Origin: an uncultured Prevotella sp.
GTDB taxonomy: Bacteria; Bacteroidota; Bacteroidia; Bacteroidales; Bacteroidaceae
Assembly (NCBI GenBank): GCA_937916405.1
Contig: CALFUF010000134.1
Span: forward strand, 1-12,260
Direction of reading: 5' to 3'
Length of the DNA stretch: 12,260 nucleotides
Below, in pieces: positions 1 to 8,366 of this stretch. The first letter of the stretch is position 1. Every line of letters starts with the position of its first letter. The position numbers and the translations under genes were made by a program. The notes under the pieces are model-generated. The model had not been told where the DNA came from, ran no database searches, and saw only the letters and a list, made by a program, of their open reading frames with translations.

Positions 1-138
1 TGTGGGTATACCACTCTCATACGGTTCACCTTTCACTTTCGCATAGGATCTTGGTCCTATCAGCTTAGCAATGATGTATGCCGCCACTACCAATGTAATA
101 GCCGTCAAAATGACGGTAATCAACAATGTAAAGTTCAT
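1..138 (-). CDS. nuoA: NADH-quinone oxidoreductase subunit A, 5' part
   Basis: NuoA is a small membrane subunit of respiratory complex I. Only the first 46 codons are present; the gene continues past the left edge. The protein starts MNFTLLITVILT, giving a hydrophobic first transmembrane helix at about residues 4-26. It then has the family's loop signature PRSYAKVKGEPYESGIPT at residues 29-46. This matches the conserved PRS...KxxPYE(C/S)G loop of NuoA/ND3, here with Ser at the Cys/Ser position. The ATG at 138-136 is the only sensible start. A TAACTTTG -7 element lies about 45 nt upstream. The rest of the nuo operon is expected beyond the window, which is inference. Confidence 0.9.
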   Translation of the reverse strand, partial: MNFTLLITVILTAITLVVAAYIIAKLIGPRSYAKVKGEPYESGIPT

Positions 139-181
139 AAAGTTTTATAATATTATATTTTTTATATTGCTTAAGCGACTG

Positions 182-189
182 CAAAGTTA
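182..189 (-). promoter_or_regulatory. Promoter -7 element of nuoA
   Basis: On the minus strand the sequence reads TAACTTTG, a perfect match to the Bacteroidota -7 consensus TAnnTTTG. Transcription would start near 175 and leave a leader of about 37 nt before the nuoA ATG. No clean TTTG sits at the usual 19-21 nt spacing upstream, only a T-rich stretch, so the -33 half is weak. Confidence 0.55.
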
Positions 190-227
190 CAAAAAATATT
201 GCAAAGAAAAAGTATAAATATCAAAAA

Positions 228-272
228 CTTTATATAAAAATAAAAGCCGTTACCTGTGAGGGCAACGGCTTT
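228..272 (-). terminator. Intrinsic terminator of the small HTH gene
   Basis: A 9-bp perfect stem AAAGCCGTT/AACGGCTTT (243-251 with 264-272) begins 2 nt after the stop codon of the HTH gene. The loop can extend the stem by two more C-G pairs past one mismatch. On the minus strand the stem is followed by a T-rich tract (242-228). This is a convincing rho-independent terminator, and it separates the HTH gene from nuoA. Confidence 0.85.
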
Positions 273-274
273 AA

Positions 275-487
275 TTATTTACGTTTAGGAAATGCTTCTT
301 CGGACAATTCCTTAAAGAAGTCGTACTCCAAAATAACGCTGATACGCATCAATAAACGTACGTCCAGACTTTTGCGCTTAAAAATGTTATAAACATTCGT
401 GCGCTCGCAAGGAATTTGCGTTGCCAACCAGGCCGCAGATTTCCCCTGCTTCCTTAGAATTTCTTCAATGTGCTTACCTATATTCAT
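275..487 (-). CDS. Small helix-turn-helix (XRE-like) DNA-binding protein
   Basis: A 70-aa protein that is essentially one helix-turn-helix domain. Residues about 5-52 fit the XRE/Cro fold: helix 1 GKHIEEILRKQ, helix 2 SAAWLATQIPC, recognition segment ERTNVYNIFKRKSLDV, then LLMRISVILEYDFFKEL. The pattern of a single HTH with TNVY.IFKR followed by MRIS..L..DFF is, from memory, common among orphan Bacteroidota regulators; their targets are not known to me. It has its own promoter and terminator, so it is monocistronic and lies downstream of, not inside, the mannan operon. A palindrome overlaps its promoter and could be an autoregulatory operator (inference). There is no sequence evidence that it controls the mannan genes. 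Confidence 0.8.
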   Translation of the reverse strand: MNIGKHIEEILRKQGKSAAWLATQIPCERTNVYNIFKRKSLDVRLLMRISVILEYDFFKELSEEAFPKRK

Positions 488-532
488 CGGTCTTTGTCGG
501 TGTTGGTTAATTTATTCTTAACTTTCCGTCGG

Positions 533-560
533 CAAAGATACGCAATATATTCCAATATAT
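533..560 (-). promoter_or_regulatory. Promoter of the HTH gene with palindromic candidate operator
   Basis: The minus strand reads TATCTTTG at 540-533, a perfect -7 element, 45 nt before the HTH start codon. Just upstream, 545-560 is a perfect inverted repeat, ATATATT-CC-AATATAT. It fills the spacer where a -33 element would end, and no clear TTTG is present at that distance. A dimeric HTH protein binding here would block or assist the polymerase, but this is inferred from position only. The phosphatase operon ends at 595, and I see no terminator hairpin between 541 and 594. Confidence 0.5.
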
Positions 561-594
561 CAGCACTTTATTGTAGAAATTGTTTTCGCAACAC

Positions 595-2106
595 TTAATC
601 AAATACTAAAACGTTCCCTATACAAGCATTTGGTTGTTGAATATGTAGCAACGAGCATATAGTGGGAGCGATGTCTGTAATATGCACTTCCTGCGGATGA
701 CTTCCATGAGGAACATGCCATCCATAGAACAGCAATGGGATATGTGCGTCATAGGGATTCCACTCGCCATGAGTTGTTCCGACTGGGGAAGACCAGGAGC
801 CAAACTCATAATAACCAGGAGTCGGAACCACAAAGATCTCTCCTCCCCTATGGTAATTATACCCTAACAGCATTCGATCTCGAATAATAGGAGGAATAGC
901 TGATGTCGCAATCTTCTCACAGTCGACCACAAAGGACAAGTTCGGACTTTGCTGGAGATATTCCATGATGATCTCTTTAACACGTTGGTAGTCGAGGCCT
1001 TGCAGACGAATACCTTCTTTATCTAAGAAGAAACGATAATCAATGACTCCTAATATCACAGATTTTTCATTTCCCAACTTTGAAGCAACAAATGCATCCA
1101 GATCTTTTCGCAATCCCTCAGACGACAATTTCCCTGCATGCAACAGATGGTCCTCCATGAATTGTGAGTTATGAGCCGCGCCATGATCGGCAGTCAAAAA
1201 AGCGATATAGTTTCCTTTTCCCACCTGTTCGTCCAGAGCGTCAAAGAGACGAGCCAGTTCCTTATCAAGCTCAAGATAAGCCTCATCGGTATGCTCCCCA
1301 CGAGTACTCCATTTATGTCCGATAACATCGGTATGTGAATAACTGACACACAACATGTCAGTCTCATCACCCTGTCCCAACTTCTCACCCTTAACAGCAG
1401 CAATTGCCATATCGGTAATCAGTACACCTGCCAAAGGAGACAGTCCTACATCATTACCAAGTTTCTTCAACTGCTTATTCTTTGCCATTTGCTTATTAAC
1501 ATCCTTAGCCCACTGGGGAAGTTCTTTCATGTAATAAGTACTAGTGACAAACTGTCCATTTTTCAGGTCCATCCAATATGCAGCATTGGCAGAACGACCT
1601 GCGGGGAAGATAGCAGCACGATCTTTGTAGGACACACCAAGTACCTTTGAATGGAAATTCGTGTGCAGACGCAGCTGGTCACCTATCGTAGTGGCAAGCA
1701 GGTTCCGGGGAGACTTTTTCCCTACGTCCTTATTATCTGTTCCTACTGTCTGCACCGTACTATCAGCGCAACAATATGTCTGCACTCCATCAATAAAGAA
1801 GGTATTTCCACAGATACCATGGAAAGCAGGGGTAGTACCCGTATAAGCACTGGTATGACCTATCGCTGTCACGGTTGGAATATAGTTTATCAGACAGTTA
1901 TCAAAGCTATATCCTTCATCTATCATTCGACGAAATCCCCTTCGCGTGTACCTATTATAATATATAGAAAGGTAATCCCAGCGCATCTGGTCAACCACAA
2001 TACCTACTACCAGTTTGGGTTTCTCTCCAAATTGGGGACGGTTATCCGTAGCAGATGCCGTTAACGCCACTCCTAACAAACACAAGACAAATAATACTTT
2101 CCGCAT
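595..2106 (-). CDS. PafA-like alkaline phosphatase family protein, exported
   Basis: A 503-aa member of the alkaline phosphatase superfamily (type I phosphodiesterase/phosphatase fold) with the PafA active-site set in order. The residues are D39 in VVDQMRWDYL, candidate nucleophile T80 in PTVTAIGHTS, N101 in HGICGN, K161 and R163 in SYKDR, D260 and H264 in TDVIGH, D307 and H308 in TADHG, and H446 in TTHGEW. In characterised PafA these bind two zinc ions and the phosphate monoester, so this copy looks catalytically intact. An N-terminal signal peptide (MRKVLFVLCLLGVALTASA) sends it to the periplasm. It starts 3 nt after the epimerase stop codon, so it is translated as the last gene of the mannan operon. 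Its role there is unclear; it may release phosphate or act on a phosphorylated sugar. Family assignment is firm, substrate is not. Confidence 0.85.
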   Translation of the reverse strand: MRKVLFVLCLLGVALTASATDNRPQFGEKPKLVVGIVVDQMRWDYLSIYYNRYTRRGFRRMIDEGYSFDNCLINYIPTVTAIGHTSAYTGTTPAFHGICGNTFFIDGVQTYCCADSTVQTVGTDNKDVGKKSPRNLLATTIGDQLRLHTNFHSKVLGVSYKDRAAIFPAGRSANAAYWMDLKNGQFVTSTYYMKELPQWAKDVNKQMAKNKQLKKLGNDVGLSPLAGVLITDMAIAAVKGEKLGQGDETDMLCVSYSHTDVIGHKWSTRGEHTDEAYLELDKELARLFDALDEQVGKGNYIAFLTADHGAAHNSQFMEDHLLHAGKLSSEGLRKDLDAFVASKLGNEKSVILGVIDYRFFLDKEGIRLQGLDYQRVKEIIMEYLQQSPNLSFVVDCEKIATSAIPPIIRDRMLLGYNYHRGGEIFVVPTPGYYEFGSWSSPVGTTHGEWNPYDAHIPLLFYGWHVPHGSHPQEVHITDIAPTICSLLHIQQPNACIGNVLVFD

Positions 2107-2109
2107 ATT

Positions 2110-3297
2110 CTAGAACTCCCTTTCTATAATTTCCAGACACATTCGACTATTATGATAAGGACACTTCCAAAAGCCTGCCTTATCATCTACCGTATTCAGC
2201 GTACCATCTGGATGGCGGCTCCAATACCACTCACCATTCTTCCAGTCTATCAAATTGTCTTTAATATACTGCCAGCAACGGATGCCATGCTGAAGGGCTT
2301 CCTCATCACCGAAGTGCTGATAGATATTCATCCAACCTACCACATTCTCCGCCTGTACCCACCAGTGCAGGTCATCATCCACATGACCAGTATCCAGATT
2401 TGCCTCATGAATCATCGAGCCATCAGGACGTAAGCCCTTCTCTGAAGCTTTGGCTACCATCTGGACAACCTTCTCCATTTTGGAAAGAACCTCTTGGTCA
2501 CCCAATACTAATGCTGCTTCATGCATCAGCCATGAGCATTCTATGTCATGACCATAACTCTCCAACTGTCCGGCACCTCGTGTCCAGTCATTCTCGAAGA
2601 AGAGGTCCAAATGATGCGTCTCAGGATTCAGAATATGATCCGTGAAGATATTGATGATGTTACGCAATGCTTTCTCCACTTTTGGAGCCTTACAGATACG
2701 ATAAAGATTTGCATAAGGCTCTATAATATGTAAGTGGGTGTTCTGTGACTTTGGAAAGTTGGCATCCAGTTCCGACAAACGCATGTCTGCAATTGGTTGC
2801 CATTCACGGGTCTTAGCCTCGATATAACCATTATAAACGGGATCCAAGGCATGCTCCTCAATACAGTCGAAAAGTTGCAAGGCACAATCTAATGCTTCTT
2901 GATCACCAGTAGCACGGGCGTATTCTGACATACCATACAAGGCGAAGCCGATAGCATAGAACTGCTTACGTGTGTTTAATGGATTCCCCTTATAATCCAG
3001 ACTCCAATAGACACCGCCATACTCTTTGTCCAGGAAATGCTCCATGAAATACTCCTTGGCATAGGTTGCCATCTCCAAGTATTGCGGATGACCCAATACC
3101 CGATATGCAGCAGAGAATGACCATAAGATACGGGCATTGAGGATTGCACCTTTCTCTGCATCCTTATGCAATACCCCTTGACCATCAATTCTTCCATAGA
3201 AACCGCCATTCTCACGGTCTACCATCTTATCCATCCAAAAGCGCAGGATGTTGTTCTCTACAACATCCCGCATCTCCTTCTTCATTATTTCTATCAT
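2110..3297 (-). CDS. Disaccharide (mannobiose/cellobiose) 2-epimerase, AGE family
   Basis: This cytoplasmic enzyme epimerises C2 of the reducing-end sugar of beta-1,4 disaccharides, turning mannobiose into mannosylglucose. It has 395 aa and an (alpha/alpha)6 barrel with family motifs NARILWSFSAAYR, GGVYWSLDYKG, RKQFYAIGFALYG and DDDLHWWVQAENVVGW. Three histidines, H190 (THLHIIEPYANL), H250 (GHDIEC) and H382 (CPYHNSRMC), have nearly the spacing of the catalytic H200/H259/H390 of Rhodothermus cellobiose 2-epimerase. I chose the ATG at 3297, which follows the transporter stop codon by 1 nt (TAATATG). An upstream GTG at 3315 would overlap the transporter, and an ATG at 3285 is also possible. The neighbouring GH130 and symporter support mannobiose over cellobiose or N-acylglucosamine as the natural substrate. 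Confidence 0.9.
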   Translation of the reverse strand: MIEIMKKEMRDVVENNILRFWMDKMVDRENGGFYGRIDGQGVLHKDAEKGAILNARILWSFSAAYRVLGHPQYLEMATYAKEYFMEHFLDKEYGGVYWSLDYKGNPLNTRKQFYAIGFALYGMSEYARATGDQEALDCALQLFDCIEEHALDPVYNGYIEAKTREWQPIADMRLSELDANFPKSQNTHLHIIEPYANLYRICKAPKVEKALRNIINIFTDHILNPETHHLDLFFENDWTRGAGQLESYGHDIECSWLMHEAALVLGDQEVLSKMEKVVQMVAKASEKGLRPDGSMIHEANLDTGHVDDDLHWWVQAENVVGWMNIYQHFGDEEALQHGIRCWQYIKDNLIDWKNGEWYWSRHPDGTLNTVDDKAGFWKCPYHNSRMCLEIIEREF

Positions 3298-3298
3298 A

Positions 3299-4696
3299 TT
3301 AGTCTTCAATAGCACGAATTTGTCTCAGTTCCGCATTAATAGCATTGATCCGCTCAGTAGTTAATGGATAGAACCATACAACACACATAGAGAGCAGAGC
3401 CACACAAGCCGGGATGAAACTCATCAACCAGCGCAAACAAGCCAAAGCCTCTGTTGGCTGGGTAACACCCTGTGCAAGCTGAGTGGCATCGGTGATATAT
3501 CCAAAACCATCAAGCAACCAGAGCACTGCGGCACCACCAATAGCGCCACCGAACTTCTGAGCCATAGAACTGGAGGAGAAGATCAGACCTGTAGAAGCCG
3601 TCTTGAACTTCAACTCCGCAAAGTCACTCACGTCAGCATACATACTCCATACCAATGGAGACATAATACCTGTTAGTATAGATATCAGTATCTGGAAAAT
3701 GAGCATCAACCAATAACCGGTAGGCGTACAGGGAATGAAATAAAACAAAACGCTCAACACCACCAAAGAAGCGTTCACCAAAATAAAGGTGGTCTTCTTA
3801 CCCAGACGACTGGAAATGGAAACACAAGAGGCAACACCCACCATGTTAGACACCTCACCCACGCCAAGGAATAATCCTGCATAGAAGGCAAATACCAATC
3901 CGAAGAATACCAGATTGACATTGGCTCCAATGATATCCTGGAAGAAGTAAGCTACCGTTGCACCACGTACCGTGTTGAACAGGTTGAAGCACAGAGCAGC
4001 GCCAATAAGCAACCACCAAGGCTTGTTAGAGAGCAATGCCTTAAAGTCACTACCTACACTGACGGTAGACATCGTCTTCAGATGTTCCTTCGTCATCAAG
4101 AAACAGAGAATGAACATCACGAAACATGCCGCTGCAATCATCACCATTGCCCAGAACCATCCTTTAGGAGAGTCATAGCCACCCATTGCATTACATAGTG
4201 GTTCCCAGAGGAACAAGGAGATAAATGAGCCACCATAGGCGAAGAACATACGGAAAGAAGAGAAAACGGTCTTCTCGTTTGTATCATCAGTCATCACACC
4301 CAACATAGCCCCGTAAGGAACATTGATTCCTGTATAGACAGTCATCATCAGGATATAAGTGACATACGCCCAAATCAGTTTACCACCATATTCGAGATCT
4401 GGTGTTGTAAACAACAAGATACCGCAAATGGAGAAGAACGGTGCCACCCATAACAGGTATGGACGATACTTACCCCATTTCGTATTGGTACGGTCAGAGA
4501 TAACACCCATCATCGGGTCACTGACGGCATCCCAGATACGAGTGACGAGCACCAGTACACCAGCATCAATCAGCGACAGTCCGAAGATATTACTATAGAA
4601 GAACGGCAGGTAGTAAGAGAATATCTTCCAGAACATACTGGACGACATATCGCCAAAGCCGTATCCTATTTTCTCAGATAATTTAGATTTAGCCAT
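3299..4696 (-). CDS. GPH-family sugar:cation symporter (MelB-like MFS)
   Basis: An inner-membrane transporter of 465 aa with about 12 hydrophobic segments. N-terminal signatures of the glycoside-pentoside-hexuronide family are clear: KIGYGFGDMSSSMFW, RIWDAVSDPMMGVISDRT (about residues 53-70) and TKWGKYRPYLLW. The acidic residues in the WDAVSDP region correspond to the cation/sugar site of MelB. By position it imports mannobiose or short manno-oligosaccharides for the epimerase and phosphorylase on either side. The start is set at the ATG at 4696, giving MAKSKLSEKIGYG. A TTG six codons upstream is unlikely. The ATG overlaps the GH130 stop by 8 nt, which points to translational coupling. Substrate is inferred from operon context. 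Confidence 0.9.
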   Translation of the reverse strand: MAKSKLSEKIGYGFGDMSSSMFWKIFSYYLPFFYSNIFGLSLIDAGVLVLVTRIWDAVSDPMMGVISDRTNTKWGKYRPYLLWVAPFFSICGILLFTTPDLEYGGKLIWAYVTYILMMTVYTGINVPYGAMLGVMTDDTNEKTVFSSFRMFFAYGGSFISLFLWEPLCNAMGGYDSPKGWFWAMVMIAAACFVMFILCFLMTKEHLKTMSTVSVGSDFKALLSNKPWWLLIGAALCFNLFNTVRGATVAYFFQDIIGANVNLVFFGLVFAFYAGLFLGVGEVSNMVGVASCVSISSRLGKKTTFILVNASLVVLSVLFYFIPCTPTGYWLMLIFQILISILTGIMSPLVWSMYADVSDFAELKFKTASTGLIFSSSSMAQKFGGAIGGAAVLWLLDGFGYITDATQLAQGVTQPTEALACLRWLMSFIPACVALLSMCVVWFYPLTTERINAINAELRQIRAIED

Positions 4697-5876
4697 TTTG
4701 TTTATTCTTAGCAATTAGTTTCTTAATGGTTTCCACGGAGGCTGCAGTATAAAGTCCGTCCTCAGGAGTGTTCATACAGTAGTCCACGAGTTTGTCTATA
4801 GTTGAGGTAGCAACATGCATACGAGTGTCGGCAGAAGCGTAATAGATAAACACCTTACCAGAAGAATAGTGCTCACCATCTTCTTCATCAGCAATCCATC
4901 CGTTAGCGAAAGCGACATTCATCACGTCACCCAAATATTCATCACCAGTAGGTACGAGGAAGAAGCCACCAGGTTGAGCGATCACTTTCGTGGGGTCTTC
5001 CAAGGATGTCATATACATATATAATACATAGCGCAGTCCGTCAGCAGTGGCACGAACACCATGTGCGAGGTGTAGCCATCCCTTCTTTGTCTTGATGGGA
5101 TGTGGTCCCTCACCATTCTTAACCTCAGTAATAGTATGGTAATGACGGGCATTGATAATTTTCTCTTCCTTTACCTCGGCATGAGTAATATCATCAACCA
5201 GAGCCCAACCGATACCACCACCAGAACCTGTATCGATGAAGCCATCCTGTGGACGAGTATAGAACGCATACTTTCCATTGACGAACTCAGGATGCAGCAC
5301 CACGTTACGCTGTTGGCTCTTCGTCTTCAGGTCTGGCAGACGCTCCCATGTCTTCAAATCCTTTGTACGTGCGATACCTGCTGTTGCCGTTGCGGCACTC
5401 AGGTTACCAGGCTGTGAGTCGTCATGACGCTCAGCACAGAACACGCCATAGATCCAACCATCCTCATGCTTCGTGATACGCATATCATAGATATTGGTAG
5501 CTGGTATCACATCGTCTGGCATAGTGATAGGCTCTTCCCAGAAACGGAAGTTATCGACACCATTAGGACTCTCAGCAACAGCGAAGAATGACTTACGGTC
5601 GGCACCCTCGACACGTACTACCAGCACATACTTTCCATTCCACTTGATAGCGCCAGAGTTCAGGGTGGCATTCATCATGATACGCTGCATCAGATAGGGA
5701 TTATCCTTTTCATTGAAGTCATAGCGCCACTCCAAAGGGGTATGCTCCGCAGTCAGGATAGGGTTCTTCCACTTATCATAAATACCGTTGCCCCACTCTA
5801 TGGGCTCGTTCTTGCGTGTCAGCAGTTCCTCATGGTGAGCACGCAATGCTGCTACTTTAGTTTTAAAATCACTCAT
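4689..5876 (-). CDS. GH130 4-O-beta-D-mannosyl-D-glucose phosphorylase
   Basis: A cytoplasmic inverting phosphorylase: mannosyl-beta-1,4-glucose plus phosphate gives alpha-mannose-1-phosphate and glucose. The 395-aa protein has no signal peptide and a five-bladed propeller pattern. D131 in NIYDMRIT falls at the same position as the catalytic Asp131 of the Bacteroides fragilis enzyme. R150 in FCAERHD fits a phosphate-binding arginine. QRNVVLHPEF, RPQDGFIDTGSGGG and ARHYHTITEVKNGEGPHPI are further GH130 motifs. Length is as expected for subfamily 1 (about 390 aa). It sits 9 nt after GH26 and overlaps the symporter start by 8 nt. Pairing with the 2-epimerase is what distinguishes it from mannan-chain-end phosphorylases of subfamily 2; that last step is inference. 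Confidence 0.93.
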   Translation of the reverse strand: MSDFKTKVAALRAHHEELLTRKNEPIEWGNGIYDKWKNPILTAEHTPLEWRYDFNEKDNPYLMQRIMMNATLNSGAIKWNGKYVLVVRVEGADRKSFFAVAESPNGVDNFRFWEEPITMPDDVIPATNIYDMRITKHEDGWIYGVFCAERHDDSQPGNLSAATATAGIARTKDLKTWERLPDLKTKSQQRNVVLHPEFVNGKYAFYTRPQDGFIDTGSGGGIGWALVDDITHAEVKEEKIINARHYHTITEVKNGEGPHPIKTKKGWLHLAHGVRATADGLRYVLYMYMTSLEDPTKVIAQPGGFFLVPTGDEYLGDVMNVAFANGWIADEEDGEHYSSGKVFIYYASADTRMHVATSTIDKLVDYCMNTPEDGLYTAASVETIKKLIAKNKQNG

Positions 5877-5885
5877 ATCTTTATC

Positions 5886-6998
5886 TTATTTTATATCGTT
5901 CTGGAACAAAGTCTTCTCGTCGTTATAGAAATCTACGAAATATTTCGCATCGGGTTTGGAAGTAGAGGGACCGAACCACTCATCCTTATAGTTACGCCAA
6001 GTAAGCAAGTAACTGATGGGGAAATCCTTCACGGCAGGCAGCAGTGTAGAAGTCCACCAGTCGGGTTGTGTCATGTTCTTCATACCCGTCTCTGTCAGTG
6101 CAGGAATGAGGTGATGCTCCTTAGCCACCTCACACAACACAGTCAGGTTCTGCTTGGTACGCTCTATAAACTTGTCTTTCTCCTCCGGTACCCACTGATA
6201 GCCGTCCAGACCAATCATATCCACATGGTCGTCACCAGGATAGCGGTCAAGCAGTCGCTCTGCTGTCAGGTTGTCCTGACAACCGGGAGAGTACGACCAT
6301 ACAAGGTTGTCGAATCCGTCAGCCTTCAACTTATCCTGCAGCATGTTCCATAACGCTTTGTATTCCTCTACTGTACAGAGTTTCTCACCCCACCAGAACC
6401 AAGAGCCACTATTCTCATGCCAAGGACGGAAGATGATGGGAATCCGCTGACCATCATCATCAGTCAAGGTAGCGAGGAAGTCAGACACCCGCTGCATCCA
6501 TGTCTCGAATTTCTCATGAAAGTCACCACCGGGCAATATCTTCTTGACGATAGTAGAGTCGGTCACATCCCATGCGGTACCCTCTGGGAACTTCTGTCCA
6601 GCCCATCCTCCACCTTCGATGGTGGTTACAGGATTACGAGGATGCCAACTCAGCGTGACGATACCGCCACGACTGTAATGGTTCTGTATCTCCTCTGTCA
6701 TACGGGTGAAGGGCACACTATCCAGATTCTTCTTGTCGCCCATCTCAATACCACCAAGGTCGAAGCCCATGATAGCAGGATAGTCGCCACAAACGTTCTT
6801 CACATCACTGGAGTCTTTGTCATACTCCCATGTGAGTCCGTACATCGGGTCGTCCTGATGTCCGTACATGATTCCTTTCTTTTGGAGATCAGCAAGACGA
6901 TCTAATAACTGTTGACTCATCGTTTTCTCTTCTATTTGCTTCGTGGCACATGCTACCATTGTCATTGCTACCACACCCATTACCAAAATCTTCTTCAT
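5886..6998 (-). CDS. GH26 endo-beta-1,4-mannanase lipoprotein
   Basis: A retaining endo-mannanase that cuts beta-1,4-mannan or glucomannan into mannobiose-type products. Family GH26 landmarks appear in order: YGHQDD near residue 46, SWHPRNP near 117-123, acid/base E195 in FRPWHENSGSWFWWG, and nucleophile E303 in ALTETGM. The protein has 370 aa from the ATG at 6998. That start gives MKKILVMGVVAMTMVAC, a lipoprotein signal with Cys17. A TTG start three codons upstream would lie within the 7-nt tandem repeat and is less likely. Lipidation places it in the outer membrane or periplasm (inference). The catalytic domain makes up nearly the whole mature protein, with no separate binding module. It leads the conserved GH26-GH130-symporter-epimerase block known from B. 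fragilis. Confidence 0.92.
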   Translation of the reverse strand: MKKILVMGVVAMTMVACATKQIEEKTMSQQLLDRLADLQKKGIMYGHQDDPMYGLTWEYDKDSSDVKNVCGDYPAIMGFDLGGIEMGDKKNLDSVPFTRMTEEIQNHYSRGGIVTLSWHPRNPVTTIEGGGWAGQKFPEGTAWDVTDSTIVKKILPGGDFHEKFETWMQRVSDFLATLTDDDGQRIPIIFRPWHENSGSWFWWGEKLCTVEEYKALWNMLQDKLKADGFDNLVWSYSPGCQDNLTAERLLDRYPGDDHVDMIGLDGYQWVPEEKDKFIERTKQNLTVLCEVAKEHHLIPALTETGMKNMTQPDWWTSTLLPAVKDFPISYLLTWRNYKDEWFGPSTSKPDAKYFVDFYNDEKTLFQNDIK

Positions 6999-7000
6999 AT

Positions 7001-7035
7001 TTTTCAATATTCAATGTTCAATGCTCAATGTTCAA
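7001..7035 (-). repeat. Five 7-nt tandem repeats between esterase and GH26
   Basis: On the minus strand the 7-mer TTGAACA is repeated with small changes: TTGAACA, TTGAGCA, TTGAACA, TTGAATA, TTGAAAA. The array contains the esterase stop codon (TGA at 7034-7032) and ends just before the GH26 start codon. It makes up almost the whole 33-nt intergenic gap. Changes in copy number would alter the gap length and the ribosome approach to GH26. Confidence 0.8.
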
Positions 7036-8330
7036 CGCCTCAGATGCATTTGTTTCAACATCCACTCTTCCCATTCGTCCCACTGCTCTTGGAACCAGAA
7101 GTGCCAAGTTGCCTGATAGGGTTTAATCGCCTTGGGACCTTTTACGGTATTATAGGTTGCCCATGCTGTTGTGGGGGGCACCACATCATCATTATAACCG
7201 AACGAGAACCAACCAGTCTGCTGGTCTGTAATCAGACGGGCGAAGTTCACACCATCATAATAGCGTGACACCTCAATCTGCTTCTCCTGACCCTTGCCTT
7301 TGTTCCAATAGAAATAATGGGGCCATCCGCAGGCAACACCCTGCAGGGATGCTGTATGGTCACAAAGGGCAGCATGCACAGGAGCATAGTAAGTGATACG
7401 CTTATCGAGTCCAGCAGTGGCGAGGGTGAGGAAACCACCCTGGCTGGAGCCAGACACCCCCATCTCTTTACCATTCCAAGGAGTATATTCCTCTATATAG
7501 TCGAGGGCACGGATACAACCTAAAACCACACGTTTGTAATAGTTCTTGTCACGATCGTCGGTATAGAACTCCCAATACCAGTTCAATGCACCATGGAAGA
7601 TGTCGTCATACACCTTCTGCTCCATCGTCACGGGGATGCCATGAATACCAATCTCCAGAGTGATAGCACCTTGCGAAGCGGTATATACATCACCACCATA
7701 AGGACGCACACCAGCTCCTGGCACTCTCAGCAAGGCAGGATATTTTCCTTCCTTCACAGGGACACACAGGATGCCATAGGTACGATAGTCCCACTGCATA
7801 TTGTTAAATGACACCTCGTAGACATTCACGTCCTTGGTGCAACGCTCTGGCAGCAGTCGCTTGGTGGGGTTCAAGTCTGTCTTACGGGCCTCCTTGACAG
7901 CGTTCTTCCAGAACTCCTCAAAGTCCTTGGGCATCACTGTTGTAGGTTGTAACTTCTCAGGTGAGAAGGCAGCGCCACAGGCGCCTTTGTACTCCTTGCC
8001 ACCCACATGCGCCTTGACATCAACACGATAGAAACCCGGTTTTGTCATTTTTCCCTTCAATGTCAGCGTCCCGTCTTTCAGAACCACCCCTTTCTTCTTC
8101 ACGTCCTGATACATCTCCGGACCAGCCTCATAGTCAACGGTCACGTTATCAATCAGGGTTGCGGAGCGTGTCACACTAATCTTGAAGGTAGCCGTCTCCC
8201 CTACTTTATAATTCCAGTCCTGATGGTCGGGCACTACATTCACTTGAATCTCATTACCACGAATCTGCGCCTGCAAGGGTAACGCAAAAGTCAACAGCAG
8301 CAATAGTAATACGGTTTCTATACGTCTCAT
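7032..8330 (-). CDS. Exported CE7/AXE1-like acetyl esterase with N-terminal beta domain
   Basis: An alpha/beta-hydrolase of 432 aa that probably removes acetyl groups from glucomannan. It has a signal peptide (MRRIETVLLLLLLTFALPLQA) without a lipobox. Residues about 27-125 are beta-rich and Ig-like, with a GETATFKISVT pattern. The AXE1-type catalytic domain follows from about 133. Predicted triad: S296 in SGSSQGG, D381 in GYNDDVVPP (aligning with the CE7 GLMDxxxPP motif), and H410 in PYQATWHFWF. Between the GH5 and GH26 mannanase genes, the likely substrate is acetylated mannan, whose acetyl groups block mannanases. CE7 enzymes also act on xylan fragments and cephalosporins, so substrate is inferred. 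The gap of 107 nt to GH5 contains its own -7 element. Confidence 0.85.
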   Translation of the reverse strand: MRRIETVLLLLLLTFALPLQAQIRGNEIQVNVVPDHQDWNYKVGETATFKISVTRSATLIDNVTVDYEAGPEMYQDVKKKGVVLKDGTLTLKGKMTKPGFYRVDVKAHVGGKEYKGACGAAFSPEKLQPTTVMPKDFEEFWKNAVKEARKTDLNPTKRLLPERCTKDVNVYEVSFNNMQWDYRTYGILCVPVKEGKYPALLRVPGAGVRPYGGDVYTASQGAITLEIGIHGIPVTMEQKVYDDIFHGALNWYWEFYTDDRDKNYYKRVVLGCIRALDYIEEYTPWNGKEMGVSGSSQGGFLTLATAGLDKRITYYAPVHAALCDHTASLQGVACGWPHYFYWNKGKGQEKQIEVSRYYDGVNFARLITDQQTGWFSFGYNDDVVPPTTAWATYNTVKGPKAIKPYQATWHFWFQEQWDEWEEWMLKQMHLRR

Positions 8331-8366
8331 TGTTCTTAATGTTTAGGTTTGCATTAATATCGTTTG

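Noticed and set aside
3298..3315. Epimerase start at the upstream GTG (3315)
   Set aside because: It would overlap the transporter reading frame by 17 nt and adds residues outside the family alignment. The ATG at 3297 directly after the transporter stop is better placed.
5742..6353. Plus-strand open frame of 203 codons
   Set aside because: It is a shadow of the GH26 and GH130 genes on the other strand, crosses their junction, and contains no recognisable domain.
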